This document shows, one piece after another, positions 26,454 through 35,495 of a DNA stretch of 64,000 nt. A program made the translations under genes and the position numbers. The notes beneath the pieces are model-generated. The model was not told where the DNA came from, searched no databases, and saw only the letters and a list, made by a program, of their open reading frames with translations. The stretch covers positions 62,001 to 126,000 of the forward strand of contig BEHN01000003.1 of assembly GCA_002898535.1 (NCBI GenBank), in the 5' to 3' direction. Position 1 is the first letter of the stretch. Every line of letters begins with the position of its first letter. Source of the stretch: a bacterium HR11. Lineage in GTDB: Bacteria; Acidobacteriota; HRBIN11.

Positions 26454-26473
26454 ATCCGTCGGATCCGACGGAT
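26454..26473. repeat. 20-bp perfect palindrome ATCCGTCGGATCCGACGGAT
   Basis: Perfect self-complementary 20-mer between tRNA-Arg and the GT2 gene. It could form a hairpin in the tRNA-Arg read-through transcript or be an operator; no T-tract follows, so a simple terminator is unlikely. The rest of 26369-26571 holds nothing recognisable. Confidence 0.5.
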
Positions 26474-26571
26474 TCTTTGGGGTCGTAGGGAGCATAGGTC
26501 TCCAGCCTGCGGCGTCACGCGGGAGGGCTTACGGAGGACGGGGATCTCTGGCGTCTGAGCATAGGCCGTGG

Positions 26572-26646
26572 CGCGCCCGGAGGGACTTGAACCCCCAACC
26601 TTGTGATCCGTAGTCACACGCTCTATCCAAGTTGAGCTACGGGCGC
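26572..26646 (-). tRNA. tRNA-Arg (anticodon ACG)
   Basis: On the minus strand a GCGCCCG/CGGGCGC acceptor, D-arm, anticodon arm UGUGA-CUACGGA-UCACA (ACG, read as ICG after deamination in bacteria) and T-arm GGGGGUUCAAGUCCC make a full cloverleaf. CCA is not encoded. Confidence 0.95.
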
Positions 26647-26784
26647 CCGTGCGGGATATGCGCCGGATGCACGTCCAAAAAGAAACATGAGAGGCCAGAT
26701 GGGGGACTCTTTCATTGCCCATCCGGCCCTCGTGCATCCTGCATCTTCATGTCTGATCATAGTCCGGAGGATGGCCGGTGGCAA

Positions 26785-27735
26785 CTATCCGGTCTCGGCG
26801 GTCGGCGGGGGGAAGTTGATAGCCGGATGAAGCCATTCGGGATACTCGACCCGGGCGATGGCGGCCAGGCGACCGTCGGTCGTGAAGACCCGCAGGTAGG
26901 GGAATTCCAGGAGCCTTTCCGGGGCTTCGATGAAGCGGAGCAGGGGCGGCAAGGGGACGCGCTGGCCGTGGAGGAGCCGCTCGACGACCCGCGGATGGGC
27001 CGACAGACGGGGCCAGTGGGGTTCCACGTGTTCCAGACTCAAGAAGTGGGGGGCTACCAGGGTCGGGTCGGCGAGAAAGTCCTTCAGGGAGATCGTCTCG
27101 GACACGTCGTGGGGCCCCCACCGGGTGCGTCGGATTTCGAAGACGACGGCCCCGACCCCCAGGGCTCGGCCCAGGTCCCGGGCCAGGGCCCGGATGTAAG
27201 CCCCAGCTGAACAGTGGATGCGCAAGGTCAGAAACGGGGGGTCGTATCGAAGGACCCGAATCTCGTGAAAGCGGACGGGCTTGGGCGGCGGCTCGGGCAC
27301 GGGTTTCCCATGACGGACCCACCAGTACAGGGGACGGCCCTTGTACTTCTTCGCCGAGATCAGAGGCGGCACCTGCTGGATTTCACCGACGAAGGCCTGG
27401 ACCTTTTCGGTGATCATCGCCTCGTTCAGGTCCGGGGGAATGGGATATTCCGCCAAGACATGGCCGGTCCGGTCGTGGGTGTCCGTCTCGACGCCCAGGC
27501 GGAAGGTCGTCTCATAGACCTTATCGTAATGAGTCAGGATCGGGGCCAGGCGGGTGGCCCATCCGAGGGCCAGGGGCAAGAGGCCTTCGGCGATGGGGTC
27601 TAACGTGCCCAAGTGGCCGACCCGCCGCTGTTTCAGGGCCTTGCGCACAGCATCGACCACGTCATGGGAAGTCGGCCCGGAGGGTTTATCGATCAGCAGG
27701 AGGCCGTGAACCAGGGGCTTCGGGGCTCTTTCCAC
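26785..27735 (-). CDS. truB: tRNA pseudouridine-55 synthase
   Basis: Makes pseudouridine 55 in the T-loop of tRNAs. 316 residues. GLLLIDKPSGPTSHDVV, the catalytic Asp in GHLGTLDPIAEGLLPLALG, YDKVYETTFRLG and CSAGAYIRALARDLG are signature TruB motifs; a PUA-like C-terminal domain follows. Start choice: AGGAGG directly abuts ATG 27741, which leaves no spacing, whereas GTG 27735 sits 6 bp after it, so I prefer GTG. The frame overlaps the end of the ftsB-like gene by about 50 bp, indicating coupling in a phosphohexomutase-ftsB-truB operon. Confidence 0.93.
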   Translation of the reverse strand: MERAPKPLVHGLLLIDKPSGPTSHDVVDAVRKALKQRRVGHLGTLDPIAEGLLPLALGWATRLAPILTHYDKVYETTFRLGVETDTHDRTGHVLAEYPIPPDLNEAMITEKVQAFVGEIQQVPPLISAKKYKGRPLYWWVRHGKPVPEPPPKPVRFHEIRVLRYDPPFLTLRIHCSAGAYIRALARDLGRALGVGAVVFEIRRTRWGPHDVSETISLKDFLADPTLVAPHFLSLEHVEPHWPRLSAHPRVVERLLHGQRVPLPPLLRFIEAPERLLEFPYLRVFTTDGRLAAIARVEYPEWLHPAINFPPPTAETG

Positions 27736-28045
27736 TTTCATCCTCCTCGGGGGTCTCCGAGAGTGGCACAGGGATGACCTGTTCGTCGGGTCGAGCATAC
27801 ATGAGCTGTTCCCGAGCGATCTTTTCGATCAGGCTGAGGTCGGTCTGGAGGCGTCGGTTCATCTGCTGGAGGAACTCGATCCGACGACGCATCTCACGGA
27901 GTTCGACCTGCAGTTGTTGCTCCTGCCGGGAGAGTTGCATCCACAGGGCCACGCCCTTCGGGTCGACGAAGGGCCAGAGCAGGGTCGCCAGGCTCAAAGC
28001 GGCGCATGCGTAAAAGAACGTCCGGGCATTCCAGGCGGGCCTCAT
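27686..28045 (-). CDS. FtsB/DivIC-like septum formation protein
   Basis: 119 residues: short cytoplasmic N-terminus, one membrane helix (about 10-28, FFYACAALSLATLLWPFV), then a leucine-zipper coiled coil (about 35-80) ending in the family motif EKIAREQLMYARPDE. FtsB/DivIC joins FtsL and FtsQ in the divisome. It overlaps the upstream phosphohexomutase stop as ATGA (28042-28045), and the downstream truB start. The Pro/Glu-rich tail after residue 95 is variable in the family. Confidence 0.85.
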   Translation of the reverse strand: MRPAWNARTFFYACAALSLATLLWPFVDPKGVALWMQLSRQEQQLQVELREMRRRIEFLQQMNRRLQTDLSLIEKIAREQLMYARPDEQVIPVPLSETPEEDESGKSPEAPGSRPPADR

Positions 28046-29454
28046 CCGTCGTCCCCCCGTATGGAACGAATGGCCGTTTGGACCAAACGGCGGGCCGTAT
28101 CCCGATGAGGGCTCTCGGCGTACACCCGAATGAGGGGCTCGGTGCCGGCCATACGGACCAGAAGCCATGTCTCGGCGTCGATGTATAGTTTGATCCCGTC
28201 CAGGGTTTCCACGCGGCGGACCCCGTAAGGGCCGATGGCCGTCGGGGGCGAGTGGAGCCACTGCTGATACTGCCGGAGGGCCTGCTCGTCGCAGGCGCAG
28301 TGGCCCTTGGCCTGATAGAGGGGACCGTACTTTTCGACGATCTTCTGCCAATAGGCCGTCAGGGGCTCGCCCGTCTGGGCGACGACCTCGGTCGCGAGTA
28401 GGCAGGCCAGCATGCCGTCCTTGTCGGGGATGTGGGGCCGGAGCGTGAAACCGGCGCTCTCCTCGACGGCGACCAGGATGTCGTCCCGCCACAGGTAGGG
28501 CGCCGCGTTCTTATACCCAATGGGGGTCTGAATCACGGGCTGGCCGTGGGCCTGGGCGATCCGGTCCAGCAGGTGGGTCGTGGCGATGTTCCGCACGACG
28601 CCGCCCCGCTCGCCCCGGCCCTCTAAGAGGTAATCGTACAGGATGCACAGGACCTGCTCGGGTTGCACGTAGACGCCGTCCCGGTCGACGATCCCGAAGC
28701 GGTCGCCGTCTCCGTCCATCGCCAGACCGAGGTCGAACTGACCGTCCCGGACAAATCGGATGAGCTCCTGGAGGTTCTCCCGGGTCGCCTCCGGGCCATA
28801 GCCCCCGAAGTAGGGGTCCTTGAAGCTGTGAAGCGGCTCGACTTCCATGGGAGTCCGCTCGGTCAGATAGCTCTCCAGGTACTCCCGGGTCGAACCGTAC
28901 AGGGGGTCGACGACGACCCGGAGCCGCCGCTGGAGGCGCTCTGGTGGAACCAGTCGGGCCAGTTGCTCCAGGTAATCCGGCCGGGGATCGATCGGCGTTA
29001 CCCACTGTTCGTCGTAAGTCAGGGTGATGACCGAGTGATTCGAATAGGCCGTCACATCGGCTTCCCACTGGCGGGTGACTTCGTCCCCCACCAGGCCGCC
29101 CCGTTCGTCGATGACCTTGATTCCGCTGTATTGGGGAAGATTATGACTGCCCGTGAAGTTCAGGCCCAGGGCGGCGCCCCGTCGCACGACGGCCCAGCTA
29201 ATCGCCGGATGGGGGGCGTCCCGCTGGCACAACCAGACGGGGACCCGGGCGCGGGCGAAGACCCGGGCACTCTGTTCGGCAAACCGTTCGGACAGGAAAC
29301 GGGTATCATAGCCGATGACGACCCGAGGACTCTCATACCGGGTCTGAAGCCAGTGGGCCAGGACGACCGAGAGGCGCCGCACGTTCGCAAACGTGAAGTC
29401 CTCCCCGATGACCCCACGCCATCCGGCCGTCCCAAAGCGAATCACCGCTTCCAT
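28042..29454 (-). CDS. Phosphoglucomutase/phosphomannomutase family enzyme
   Basis: 470-residue alpha-D-phosphohexomutase. IRFGTAGWRG is the N-terminal motif; the phospho-Ser loop is FTGSHNLPQYSGIK (Ser about 99, with Gly-Ser-His in place of the usual Thr/Ala-Ser-His), the Mg loop DGDGDRFGIVD is intact, EESAG (sugar loop) and the phosphate-binding RMAGTEPLIRVYAE are present. It interconverts hexose 1- and 6-phosphates; glucose versus mannose versus glucosamine cannot be decided by eye. ATG 29454 has GGAG at 6 bp; ATG 29466 is an alternative. First gene of the operon with ftsB and truB, divergent from speE. Confidence 0.9.
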   Translation of the reverse strand: MEAVIRFGTAGWRGVIGEDFTFANVRRLSVVLAHWLQTRYESPRVVIGYDTRFLSERFAEQSARVFARARVPVWLCQRDAPHPAISWAVVRRGAALGLNFTGSHNLPQYSGIKVIDERGGLVGDEVTRQWEADVTAYSNHSVITLTYDEQWVTPIDPRPDYLEQLARLVPPERLQRRLRVVVDPLYGSTREYLESYLTERTPMEVEPLHSFKDPYFGGYGPEATRENLQELIRFVRDGQFDLGLAMDGDGDRFGIVDRDGVYVQPEQVLCILYDYLLEGRGERGGVVRNIATTHLLDRIAQAHGQPVIQTPIGYKNAAPYLWRDDILVAVEESAGFTLRPHIPDKDGMLACLLATEVVAQTGEPLTAYWQKIVEKYGPLYQAKGHCACDEQALRQYQQWLHSPPTAIGPYGVRRVETLDGIKLYIDAETWLLVRMAGTEPLIRVYAESPHRDTARRLVQTAIRSIRGDDG

Positions 29455-29489
29455 CGAAGTCTCCATCGGCGAAACATCCCACGCACGAT

Positions 29490-29635
29490 CCCGGATGCAG
29501 GATACAAGATGCCGGCCCCGGGATGCAAGATGGGATGTAGATCGCGGATTGGGAATGGGGAATTTCGCCATTCGCGATCCGCCATCCGCTCTTGCATCCC
29601 CCATCTGGCATCCTGTATCTTGCACCTCACAGCTC
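29490..29635. repeat. ATRCARG and GCGAATG heptamers between divergent genes
   Basis: ATGCAGG/ATACAAG units (29494-29533) face their reverse complement (29593-29632), so the block can form a long imperfect hairpin; CGCCATTCGC units lie between. This occupies the shared promoter region of the phosphohexomutase and speE genes. Confidence 0.7.
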
Positions 29636-29655
29636 GGCCGGAGGAGGTCGCCCGG

Positions 29656-30540
29656 ATGGATATGCCTGTCGGGAGCGGGACCCTCTACTGGTTCGTCGAA
29701 CGGCACCGAGAAGACACGGGCCTCTTCATGGGCGCCCGCCGCGTGTGGACCTACCGGAGTAACTTTCAAGACATCGCCGTCCTGGAGACCGAGACCTGGG
29801 GTCGCGTCTTGGTCCTGGACGGCCTCGTCCAGATGACCGACCGGGACGAGTTCATCTACCACGAGATGCTGGCCCACGTACCCCTGATGACGCATCCGGA
29901 CCCCCGGCGGGTCCTGATCATCGGGGGCGGCGACGGCGGGGTCTTGCGGGAAGTCCTCCGCCACCCGGAGGTCACGCGGGCCGTCCTGTGCGAGATCGAC
30001 CCGATGGTCATCGAGGTCGTCCGCCGGCACTGGCCCGAGCACGGGGCGGTCTTCGACGACCCCCGGGTCCAGGTCCTCAACGAAGACGGGAGTCAATTCG
30101 TCCAGACGACGTACGAGCGTTACGACGTCGTCATCGTCGATTCGTCGGACCCCGTGTCTTACTCCCGGAGCCTCTTCAGCCCTCACTTTCTGGCGGCCGT
30201 CCGGCGGGTCTTGTACCCCTCAGGCCTCTATGCGACCCAATGCATGTCCCTATTGTATCATCTGGACTTCGTGAAGGGCTTTTATCGTCAGCTCCAGGCG
30301 GCCTTTTCCAACGTGGCCCTTTACACGGCCCCTGTTCCCAGCTATCCGACCGGTTGGTGGAACTTTGCGATGGGCTCAATAGAATTATCTTTAGATCCAG
30401 ACCATCTGCCCCTGAAGGGGCGCTCGATAGAATTCCTCCGGCTGACACGCTACTACAGCCTGGAAATCCATCGGAGCGCCTTCACGCTCCCGAACTTTCT
30501 GGTCCAGGAGTTGCAGTATGCGCATGGAACCGATCGTTGA
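29656..30540 (+). CDS. speE: Polyamine aminopropyltransferase (spermidine synthase)
   Basis: 294 residues. Transfers the aminopropyl group from decarboxylated S-adenosylmethionine to a polyamine acceptor. N-terminal beta domain (YRSNFQDIAVLETETWGRVL), then the Rossmann-like fold with VLIIGGGDGGVLREVLRH, CEIDPMVIEVV, the acceptor-site segment VIVDSSDPV and ESFY-like region. YHEMLAHVPL is also typical. Thermophilic homologues use agmatine or several acceptors; specificity cannot be told here. GGAGGAGG precedes ATG 29656. It overlaps bpsA by 23 bp, so both are translated from one message. Confidence 0.93.
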   Translation: MDMPVGSGTLYWFVERHREDTGLFMGARRVWTYRSNFQDIAVLETETWGRVLVLDGLVQMTDRDEFIYHEMLAHVPLMTHPDPRRVLIIGGGDGGVLREVLRHPEVTRAVLCEIDPMVIEVVRRHWPEHGAVFDDPRVQVLNEDGSQFVQTTYERYDVVIVDSSDPVSYSRSLFSPHFLAAVRRVLYPSGLYATQCMSLLYHLDFVKGFYRQLQAAFSNVALYTAPVPSYPTGWWNFAMGSIELSLDPDHLPLKGRSIEFLRLTRYYSLEIHRSAFTLPNFLVQELQYAHGTDR

Positions 30541-31576
30541 ACGGGTCGCCGAACGGACGGGCCTGCCCCTGAACGCCCGGACCGTCGAGCGGGTCCTGCG
30601 GGCCCTTTTGGGCCACCACGATTTCTGGGAAATCGTGGACGCCGCCGACGAGGTCGTCCCCATCGTCGCCGAGACGATCCGCGTCCTGGACGAGCAGGGC
30701 TGGCTCCGGGTGGAACCCCACGGTATCTTCCTGCGGGAGTCGGCACGGGAGACCCTCGAGCGGGAATGGGGCCTCCGGCCTTTACCGGACTTCCGATGCC
30801 TCGCCTGTGAAGGCCGGGGTATCGACCCCTTGCGACTCCCGTCGGAGGGCATCGAGACTTTTATGGCCATCCAGGCCGAGCGACCCCGGGCGATCATCGA
30901 CTACGACCAGGGCTACATCACGCCCGAGTCGACCCTGGCCCGGTTTGCCTTCGCCTTCATGCGGGGCGACATCCAGGGCCGCCGGGTCCTGATCCTGGGC
31001 GACGACGACCTGGTCAGCGTCGCCATCTGTCTGATGGGTGCTCCCCAAGAGGTCGTCGTCGTCGAGATCGACCGCCGCCTGGTCGAGTTCCTCGAGTACT
31101 GGGCGAACCAGATGCGCTGGCCCTTAACAGTTCACCAGCTGGACCTCAGCCAGCCGCTTCCGGTGTCCTTCCTTCGGGCCTTTGACACATTCCTGACGGA
31201 CCCGCCCGAGTCGATCGCCGCCTTTCGGGCCTTCGTCGGACGCGGCCTGGCGGCCCTCCGGGGTCCCGGCAGTGCGGGTTACTTCGGCCTGACCCGGCGA
31301 GAGGCCAGCCTGTTCAAATGGCACCAGGTCCAGCGGTATCTCATCGAGCAGGGGGCCGTCCTCACGGACGTCGTCCAGAACTTCCACGCCTACGTGAATT
31401 GGGACTACGCGCCCAAGACACGGGCCTGGCGGCTGGCGCCCGTGAAGTCCCTGCCCGACAAGCCCTGGTACCGGTCCAGTCTGTACCGGATCGAGCTCCT
31501 CACCGAGGTGGTCGGGGAGGTCGACACGGTCTTCGACGTCCACACCTTTAACGACGCCGAGGCTTCCACGACCTGA
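30518..31576 (+). CDS. bpsA: N4-bis(aminopropyl)spermidine synthase (branched-chain polyamines)
   Basis: 352 residues, the usual BpsA length. In Thermococcus and Thermus this enzyme adds two aminopropyl groups to the N4 of spermidine, giving quaternary branched polyamines that stabilise nucleic acids at high temperature. Winged-helix-like N-terminal domain (about 1-90), a CLACEGRG segment, YDQGYITPESTLARFAF, then the catalytic GDDDLVSVA (Gly-Asp-Asp-Asp motif, Asp 162-164) and VVEIDRRLVEFL, LTDPPESIAAF. The speE overlap and the next gene's one-base overlap indicate a tight operon. This is the best marker of a thermophilic life style in the window. Confidence 0.9.
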   Translation: MRMEPIVERVAERTGLPLNARTVERVLRALLGHHDFWEIVDAADEVVPIVAETIRVLDEQGWLRVEPHGIFLRESARETLEREWGLRPLPDFRCLACEGRGIDPLRLPSEGIETFMAIQAERPRAIIDYDQGYITPESTLARFAFAFMRGDIQGRRVLILGDDDLVSVAICLMGAPQEVVVVEIDRRLVEFLEYWANQMRWPLTVHQLDLSQPLPVSFLRAFDTFLTDPPESIAAFRAFVGRGLAALRGPGSAGYFGLTRREASLFKWHQVQRYLIEQGAVLTDVVQNFHAYVNWDYAPKTRAWRLAPVKSLPDKPWYRSSLYRIELLTEVVGEVDTVFDVHTFNDAEASTT

Positions 31577-32547
31577 TGACAGGTGGCGAAGGCAGGACCC
31601 ACGATACGGGATGCGAGATACGAGATGTGGGGCGCCGGTCCTGGGACCCGGTCCCTGGGACCCGGCACCTCTTATCTTGCATCCTCGGGGCGATCAGTTT
31701 CGCTCTATTGCAGTCAGGGGGTGGCGCCGGCCTTGGGCCTGTGGGTCGGATACCGCCGGGGGGGTCTGCCTGTCCGCCCTGCCTCCAAGTGGCCCGGGGC
31801 GAGGCTCGGCCCCCGACCTCGTCGAATCCGCTCCCGGTCCGTCGGCCCGACCTGCGGAACTTTCTATACGTAGAGACCGACCACTTCGTCCTTTACTGTC
31901 ATCCCGGCCTGCTCCCGTCGACCCTGGCCTGGGTCCAGTACTTCCTGGAGGCGACGTACCGGGAGGTCGTCCGGTACATGGGCCTTGCTTTCGATAAGCC
32001 CGTCGTGGTCATCCTGTATACGGAGGCCGCTTACGAGGCCGAGCGGCGGTGGCGCCAGGTCCCGGCATGGGGCGGGGCCATGTACGACGGACGGGTCCAC
32101 CTGCCCGTCCCCAACGTCCGCCCCCTCCCCTCCACGCTCCGCCGCCGAGTCCGTCACGAGCTGTGCCACGCCGTCCTGGACCGCTACACGCTGGGCCAAG
32201 CCCCCCTGTGGCTTCAGGAGGGGATCGCTTACGGGTGTGAATACATGGACGACCCGGCGTTCCTGGAAGACGCCTTTCAGTCGATCCGGGACCTACGTCG
32301 GGTCCCGTCGGCCGACGTCCTCCGTCGGTCCGACTATGCGGCCCTGGGGGAGCAAACCGTGCGGGACGTGTATACAGCCGCTCACCGGTGGGTCCAGCAT
32401 CTGATCGAGCAGTACGGCCGGGACGCCTTCGAACGGTGGCTGGACCGCATGGCTCAGGGACGTCCCTGGGAAACGGCCTTCCAGGAGGTCTACGGGGCCG
32501 ACTTCTCGAACCTGTACGAGGCATGGCGTGCCGACCTACAGAAGTAG
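31576..32547 (+). CDS. MA-family (gluzincin) metallopeptidase-like protein
   Basis: 323 residues. The zinc motif HELCH (in VRHELCHAVLDRYT) with a downstream Glu in LQEGIAYGCEYMDD fits HExxH plus E gluzincins of the peptidase-MA-like group. Residues from about 90 (NFLYVETDHFVLYCH) to the end are protein-like. The first ~50 codons translate ATRCARG-type heptamers; within them a GTG at 31627 would give a sequence with Arg-Arg followed by LLSCILGAISFALL, a plausible signal peptide. The ATG at 31576 overlaps the bpsA stop by one base, so translation may be coupled. Substrate unknown. Confidence 0.75.
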   Translation: MTGGEGRTHDTGCEIRDVGRRSWDPVPGTRHLLSCILGAISFALLQSGGGAGLGPVGRIPPGGSACPPCLQVARGEARPPTSSNPLPVRRPDLRNFLYVETDHFVLYCHPGLLPSTLAWVQYFLEATYREVVRYMGLAFDKPVVVILYTEAAYEAERRWRQVPAWGGAMYDGRVHLPVPNVRPLPSTLRRRVRHELCHAVLDRYTLGQAPLWLQEGIAYGCEYMDDPAFLEDAFQSIRDLRRVPSADVLRRSDYAALGEQTVRDVYTAAHRWVQHLIEQYGRDAFERWLDRMAQGRPWETAFQEVYGADFSNLYEAWRADLQK

Positions 32548-32846
32548 CAGAGCCGTTCGGTCGGGAGAAATGCTGCTTCCATCCGGGAAAACGGTGGCCC
32601 AGCGATCTCAATTTTTCAAGCTTCCTCCGGATGACCCGGCCATGACGGGCGGTGCATGAGGAGGACGCCCGCAGGACGGCCGGTGTTCCGAGGATAGACG
32701 CCCGTCGCCCGACCGGCCGACCTGCCGACTGCCCATCTGCCGACCTGCCCATCTGCCTATCTGCCGACTGCCCATCTGCCGAATGCTTGAAACATCGTGC
32801 TTTCGCGGAGGTGCCCTTTCCACTCTCCATCTCACTTCTCACCTCT
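32548..32846. mobile_element. MITE-like element M, copy 2, right end lost
   Basis: CAGAGCCGTTCGG directly follows the peptidase stop. The core is nearly identical to copies 3 and 4 (ATCCGGGAAAACG, CAAGCTTCCTCCGGATGACC, GAAACATCGTGCTTTCG), with octamers CCGACCTG/CCCATCTG at about 32715-32785. The right terminal repeat is missing where the element meets the mscS 3' end. It fills the gap 32548-32849. Confidence 0.75.
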
Positions 32847-32849
32847 GGC

Positions 32850-33908
32850 CTAAGAGGCTCGCTCGCCATCCCCCGGGTCCCGCCCCAAGGCCGAGACCGC
32901 TTCCCGGACATAGACCGTCCGGATGGGGAAGGGAATCTCGATCCCCTCCTGCCGATAGCGACGGTGGAGTCGCTTGATAAATTCGTGGCGGAGGAGAGGC
33001 TGGTCGGGATAGGTCTGCCCCCGTAAGACGACCGTGAAGTTGATGCTGGAATCCCCAAACGTATGGTACCGAATGAGAGGCTCGAACCCAGGCACGCCGC
33101 CGGGCACCGTTCGCAGGACCTCCCGGGCGACCTCGAGGGTGACCCGTTCGACCCGCTCGAGGTCGCTGTCGTAACTGACGCCGACCTGCACGAGGACGGC
33201 CGTCTCGGACTCGGGCAGGCTGTAGTTCGTCACGATCGTACTCGCCAGCTTTGTGTTCGGGATGATGACCAGGTTGTTGGGGAGCGTCCGAATCGTCGTG
33301 TTGCGCCATCCGATATCGACGACGTAGCCCTCCTCGCCGGACTCGAGCCGGACGTAATCCCCGGGCCGAATCTGCCGGACGGCCAGGATGTGGAGGCCGG
33401 CAAAGAGGTTGGCCAGGGTATCCTGAAGGGCCAGGGCGACGGCCAGGCCGCCGACACCGAGGGCCGTCAGGATGGGCGTGACATTGACGCCCAGGGTCTG
33501 GAAAATGACCAGCAGGCCGACGACGAGGACGCCGACCCGGACGATGGCCCGAAAGGCGCTGGTCGTGGCCGGGACGGGGATATACTGACCGGCATAGTGA
33601 ACGACGACGTCCGACAGGAACCGCATCAGGGCGACCGTCCCGGCCAAGAGGGCCAGGGCCACGATGGCTTTGGACAGGATTTGCTCGTAGGTCGGCGGCA
33701 GATGCCAGTATGGCAGGGCCAGATGGAGGCCCAACAGGGTCATGAGGAGGAAGACGACGCCCCGAAGGGCGTCGATGACGATCTCGTCGAGCTTCCAGGT
33801 CGTGCGGGCGGCCCACCGGCGGAGGCGATTCAAGACGATCCGCTCGACGATGAGGCCCACCAGCAGGCCGCCGCCGATAAAGACGTAAGGCAGGAGGAAG
33901 GCTGGCAC
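32850..33908 (-). CDS. MscS-type mechanosensitive channel
   Basis: 352 residues with four N-terminal hydrophobic segments, then the pore-lining helix motif (VTPILTALGVGGLAVALALQ) and the beta domain DTLANLFAGLHILAVRQIRPGDYV typical of small-conductance mechanosensitive channels, which release solutes after osmotic downshock. The cytoplasmic alpha-beta domain ends with HRRYRQEGIEIPFPIRTVYV. I chose GTG 33908 because GGGGGA precedes it at 7 bp; the frame upstream is not protein-like. The stop abuts element M copy 2. Confidence 0.9.
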   Translation of the reverse strand: MPAFLLPYVFIGGGLLVGLIVERIVLNRLRRWAARTTWKLDEIVIDALRGVVFLLMTLLGLHLALPYWHLPPTYEQILSKAIVALALLAGTVALMRFLSDVVVHYAGQYIPVPATTSAFRAIVRVGVLVVGLLVIFQTLGVNVTPILTALGVGGLAVALALQDTLANLFAGLHILAVRQIRPGDYVRLESGEEGYVVDIGWRNTTIRTLPNNLVIIPNTKLASTIVTNYSLPESETAVLVQVGVSYDSDLERVERVTLEVAREVLRTVPGGVPGFEPLIRYHTFGDSSINFTVVLRGQTYPDQPLLRHEFIKRLHRRYRQEGIEIPFPIRTVYVREAVSALGRDPGDGERAS

Positions 33909-34125
33909 GCCGGGTCCCCCATCGTATGGAAGCCGTCGGGCAGTCGGAAACGAGCTTTCGCCCTCGCTGGCCGGCAGATGGGTTCTTACTCTACCACGAC
34001 GCTGGGCTTCCTGTAAAATCGTCTTTCGTATTACCGCGCCTCCAGATACTCCCGGATCCGCTCCCCAAGCTGGTCCGGGATGGACACGACCCCGCTTTCG
34101 CGGGCGGAGCCGAGACGATACGGTC

Positions 34126-35427
34126 ATGGGGTGGCTGAATCTGTACTCCCTGGGCGGGGCAGTCGTCTGTATCTTCTTGGCGTGGCTGACGTCGGTTCGC
34201 CGACGGGCGTTCCCCTGGCGGACGGTCCTGTGGAGCGGCGCCCTGCTGGTCGGGATGGCGGCCGTCGTGTTCTGGTGGCCGCCGTTTCGGCAAGTCCTGC
34301 TCTGGGTTAATCAGGCCGTCACGGTGCTGATCGCCGCCGCCGACGAGGGGGCCCGCTTCCTGTTCGGGCCGTTGGCCCTGTCGCCGCCGGCATCCGGGAG
34401 CATCGGCTTCATCATCGCCTTTCAGGTCCTGCCGGCCGTCGTGTTCTTCAGCGTCGTGACGGCGTTTCTGTACTACGTCGGGCTCCTCCCCCGGGTCGTC
34501 CGGTGGATGGCCCGGGCCGTCTATCGGAACCTCCGCCTGAGCGGGGCCGAGACGCTGGCCGCCGTCAGCAACATCTTCCTGGGTGTCGAATCGGCCCTGA
34601 TGGTCCGCCCGTATTTAGAGCGGATGACTCGGTCCGAGCTTCTCTTGATCCTGACGTCGGGCCTGGCGACCATCGCCTCGACGGTCTTGGCCTTTTACGT
34701 CCGCCTGCTGGAGTCGGTCTTCCCCCTGATCGCCGGTCACCTGATTTCGGCCTCCTTTCTGAGCATCCCGGCGGCCATCCTCATCAGTAAAGTCCTGTAC
34801 CCCGAGACGGAGACGCCGGAGACGATGGGCCGGGTCCCCGAAGTCGAGCGGGTCGTGCCGGCCGAGCACTGGATGGGGAGCATCATCTGGGGGGCCTGGG
34901 AGGGCGTGCGCCTGGGCGTCGGGATCGGCGCTTTGCTCATCGGGATGCTGGGCCTCGTCCGTCTGGTCGACCTCGGCCTCGGCGGGATCACGGGCTGGGT
35001 GACGGCTCACGTGACGGGCACCCGGCACGTCTGGACCCTCCGGGACCTGGCGACGGTGGTGGCCTATCCCCTGGGGCTCCTCTTGGGCCTCCGGCCGGAC
35101 GAGTGGTCGGCGGCGGCCCAGTTGATCGGCGAGCGGTGGCTCCTGACGGAGGTCATCTCCTATCAGGACCTGGCGGCCTTGGTCCGAGAGGGCCGGGTCT
35201 CGCCCCGGGGCTTACTGGTTCTAAGCTACGCCCTGTGCGGATTCACCCACGTCGCCTCGGTCGCCATCTTCGTCGGCGGGACGGCGGCCCTGGCGCCCGC
35301 CCGCCGGGACGACCTGGCGGCCCTGAGCTGGCGGGCCCTCTGGGCGGCGACCCTGGCGACGGTCCTGACGGGTTGCATCGCCGGGGCCTTCTACTGGGGC
35401 CAGCCGGGCCTCATCCAGCCCCGATAG
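34126..35427 (+). CDS. Concentrative nucleoside transporter (NupC/CNT family)
   Basis: 433-residue inner-membrane nucleoside symporter (H+ or Na+). Two domains of the family are clear: the gate/core region with LSGAETLAAVSNIFLGVESALM and RMTRSELLLILTSGLATIAST, and ISASFLSIPAAILISKVLYPE. The C-terminal FTHVASVAIFVGGTAALAPARR completes it. The Ala-Glu-Thr of GAETLAA replaces GQTEAPL of some members, so the substrate preference is unsure. ATG 34126 has only a weak ribosome site. Divergent from mscS with a 217-bp gap holding a GC hairpin and a possible toxin-antitoxin remnant. Confidence 0.88.
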   Translation: MGWLNLYSLGGAVVCIFLAWLTSVRRRAFPWRTVLWSGALLVGMAAVVFWWPPFRQVLLWVNQAVTVLIAAADEGARFLFGPLALSPPASGSIGFIIAFQVLPAVVFFSVVTAFLYYVGLLPRVVRWMARAVYRNLRLSGAETLAAVSNIFLGVESALMVRPYLERMTRSELLLILTSGLATIASTVLAFYVRLLESVFPLIAGHLISASFLSIPAAILISKVLYPETETPETMGRVPEVERVVPAEHWMGSIIWGAWEGVRLGVGIGALLIGMLGLVRLVDLGLGGITGWVTAHVTGTRHVWTLRDLATVVAYPLGLLLGLRPDEWSAAAQLIGERWLLTEVISYQDLAALVREGRVSPRGLLVLSYALCGFTHVASVAIFVGGTAALAPARRDDLAALSWRALWAATLATVLTGCIAGAFYWGQPGLIQPR

Positions 35428-35446
35428 TCCCAGGCTGAGGTGCCGG

Positions 35447-35476
35447 TTGATCGGGGCGCCGGGTCGGGCTTAAAAT
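35447..35476 (+). promoter_or_regulatory. Promoter of tRNA-Gly
   Basis: TTGATC, 18-bp spacer, TAAAAT, ending 19 bp before the tRNA 5' end. Confidence 0.55.
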
Positions 35477-35495
35477 GGAAAATGAAGTCAGGCGA

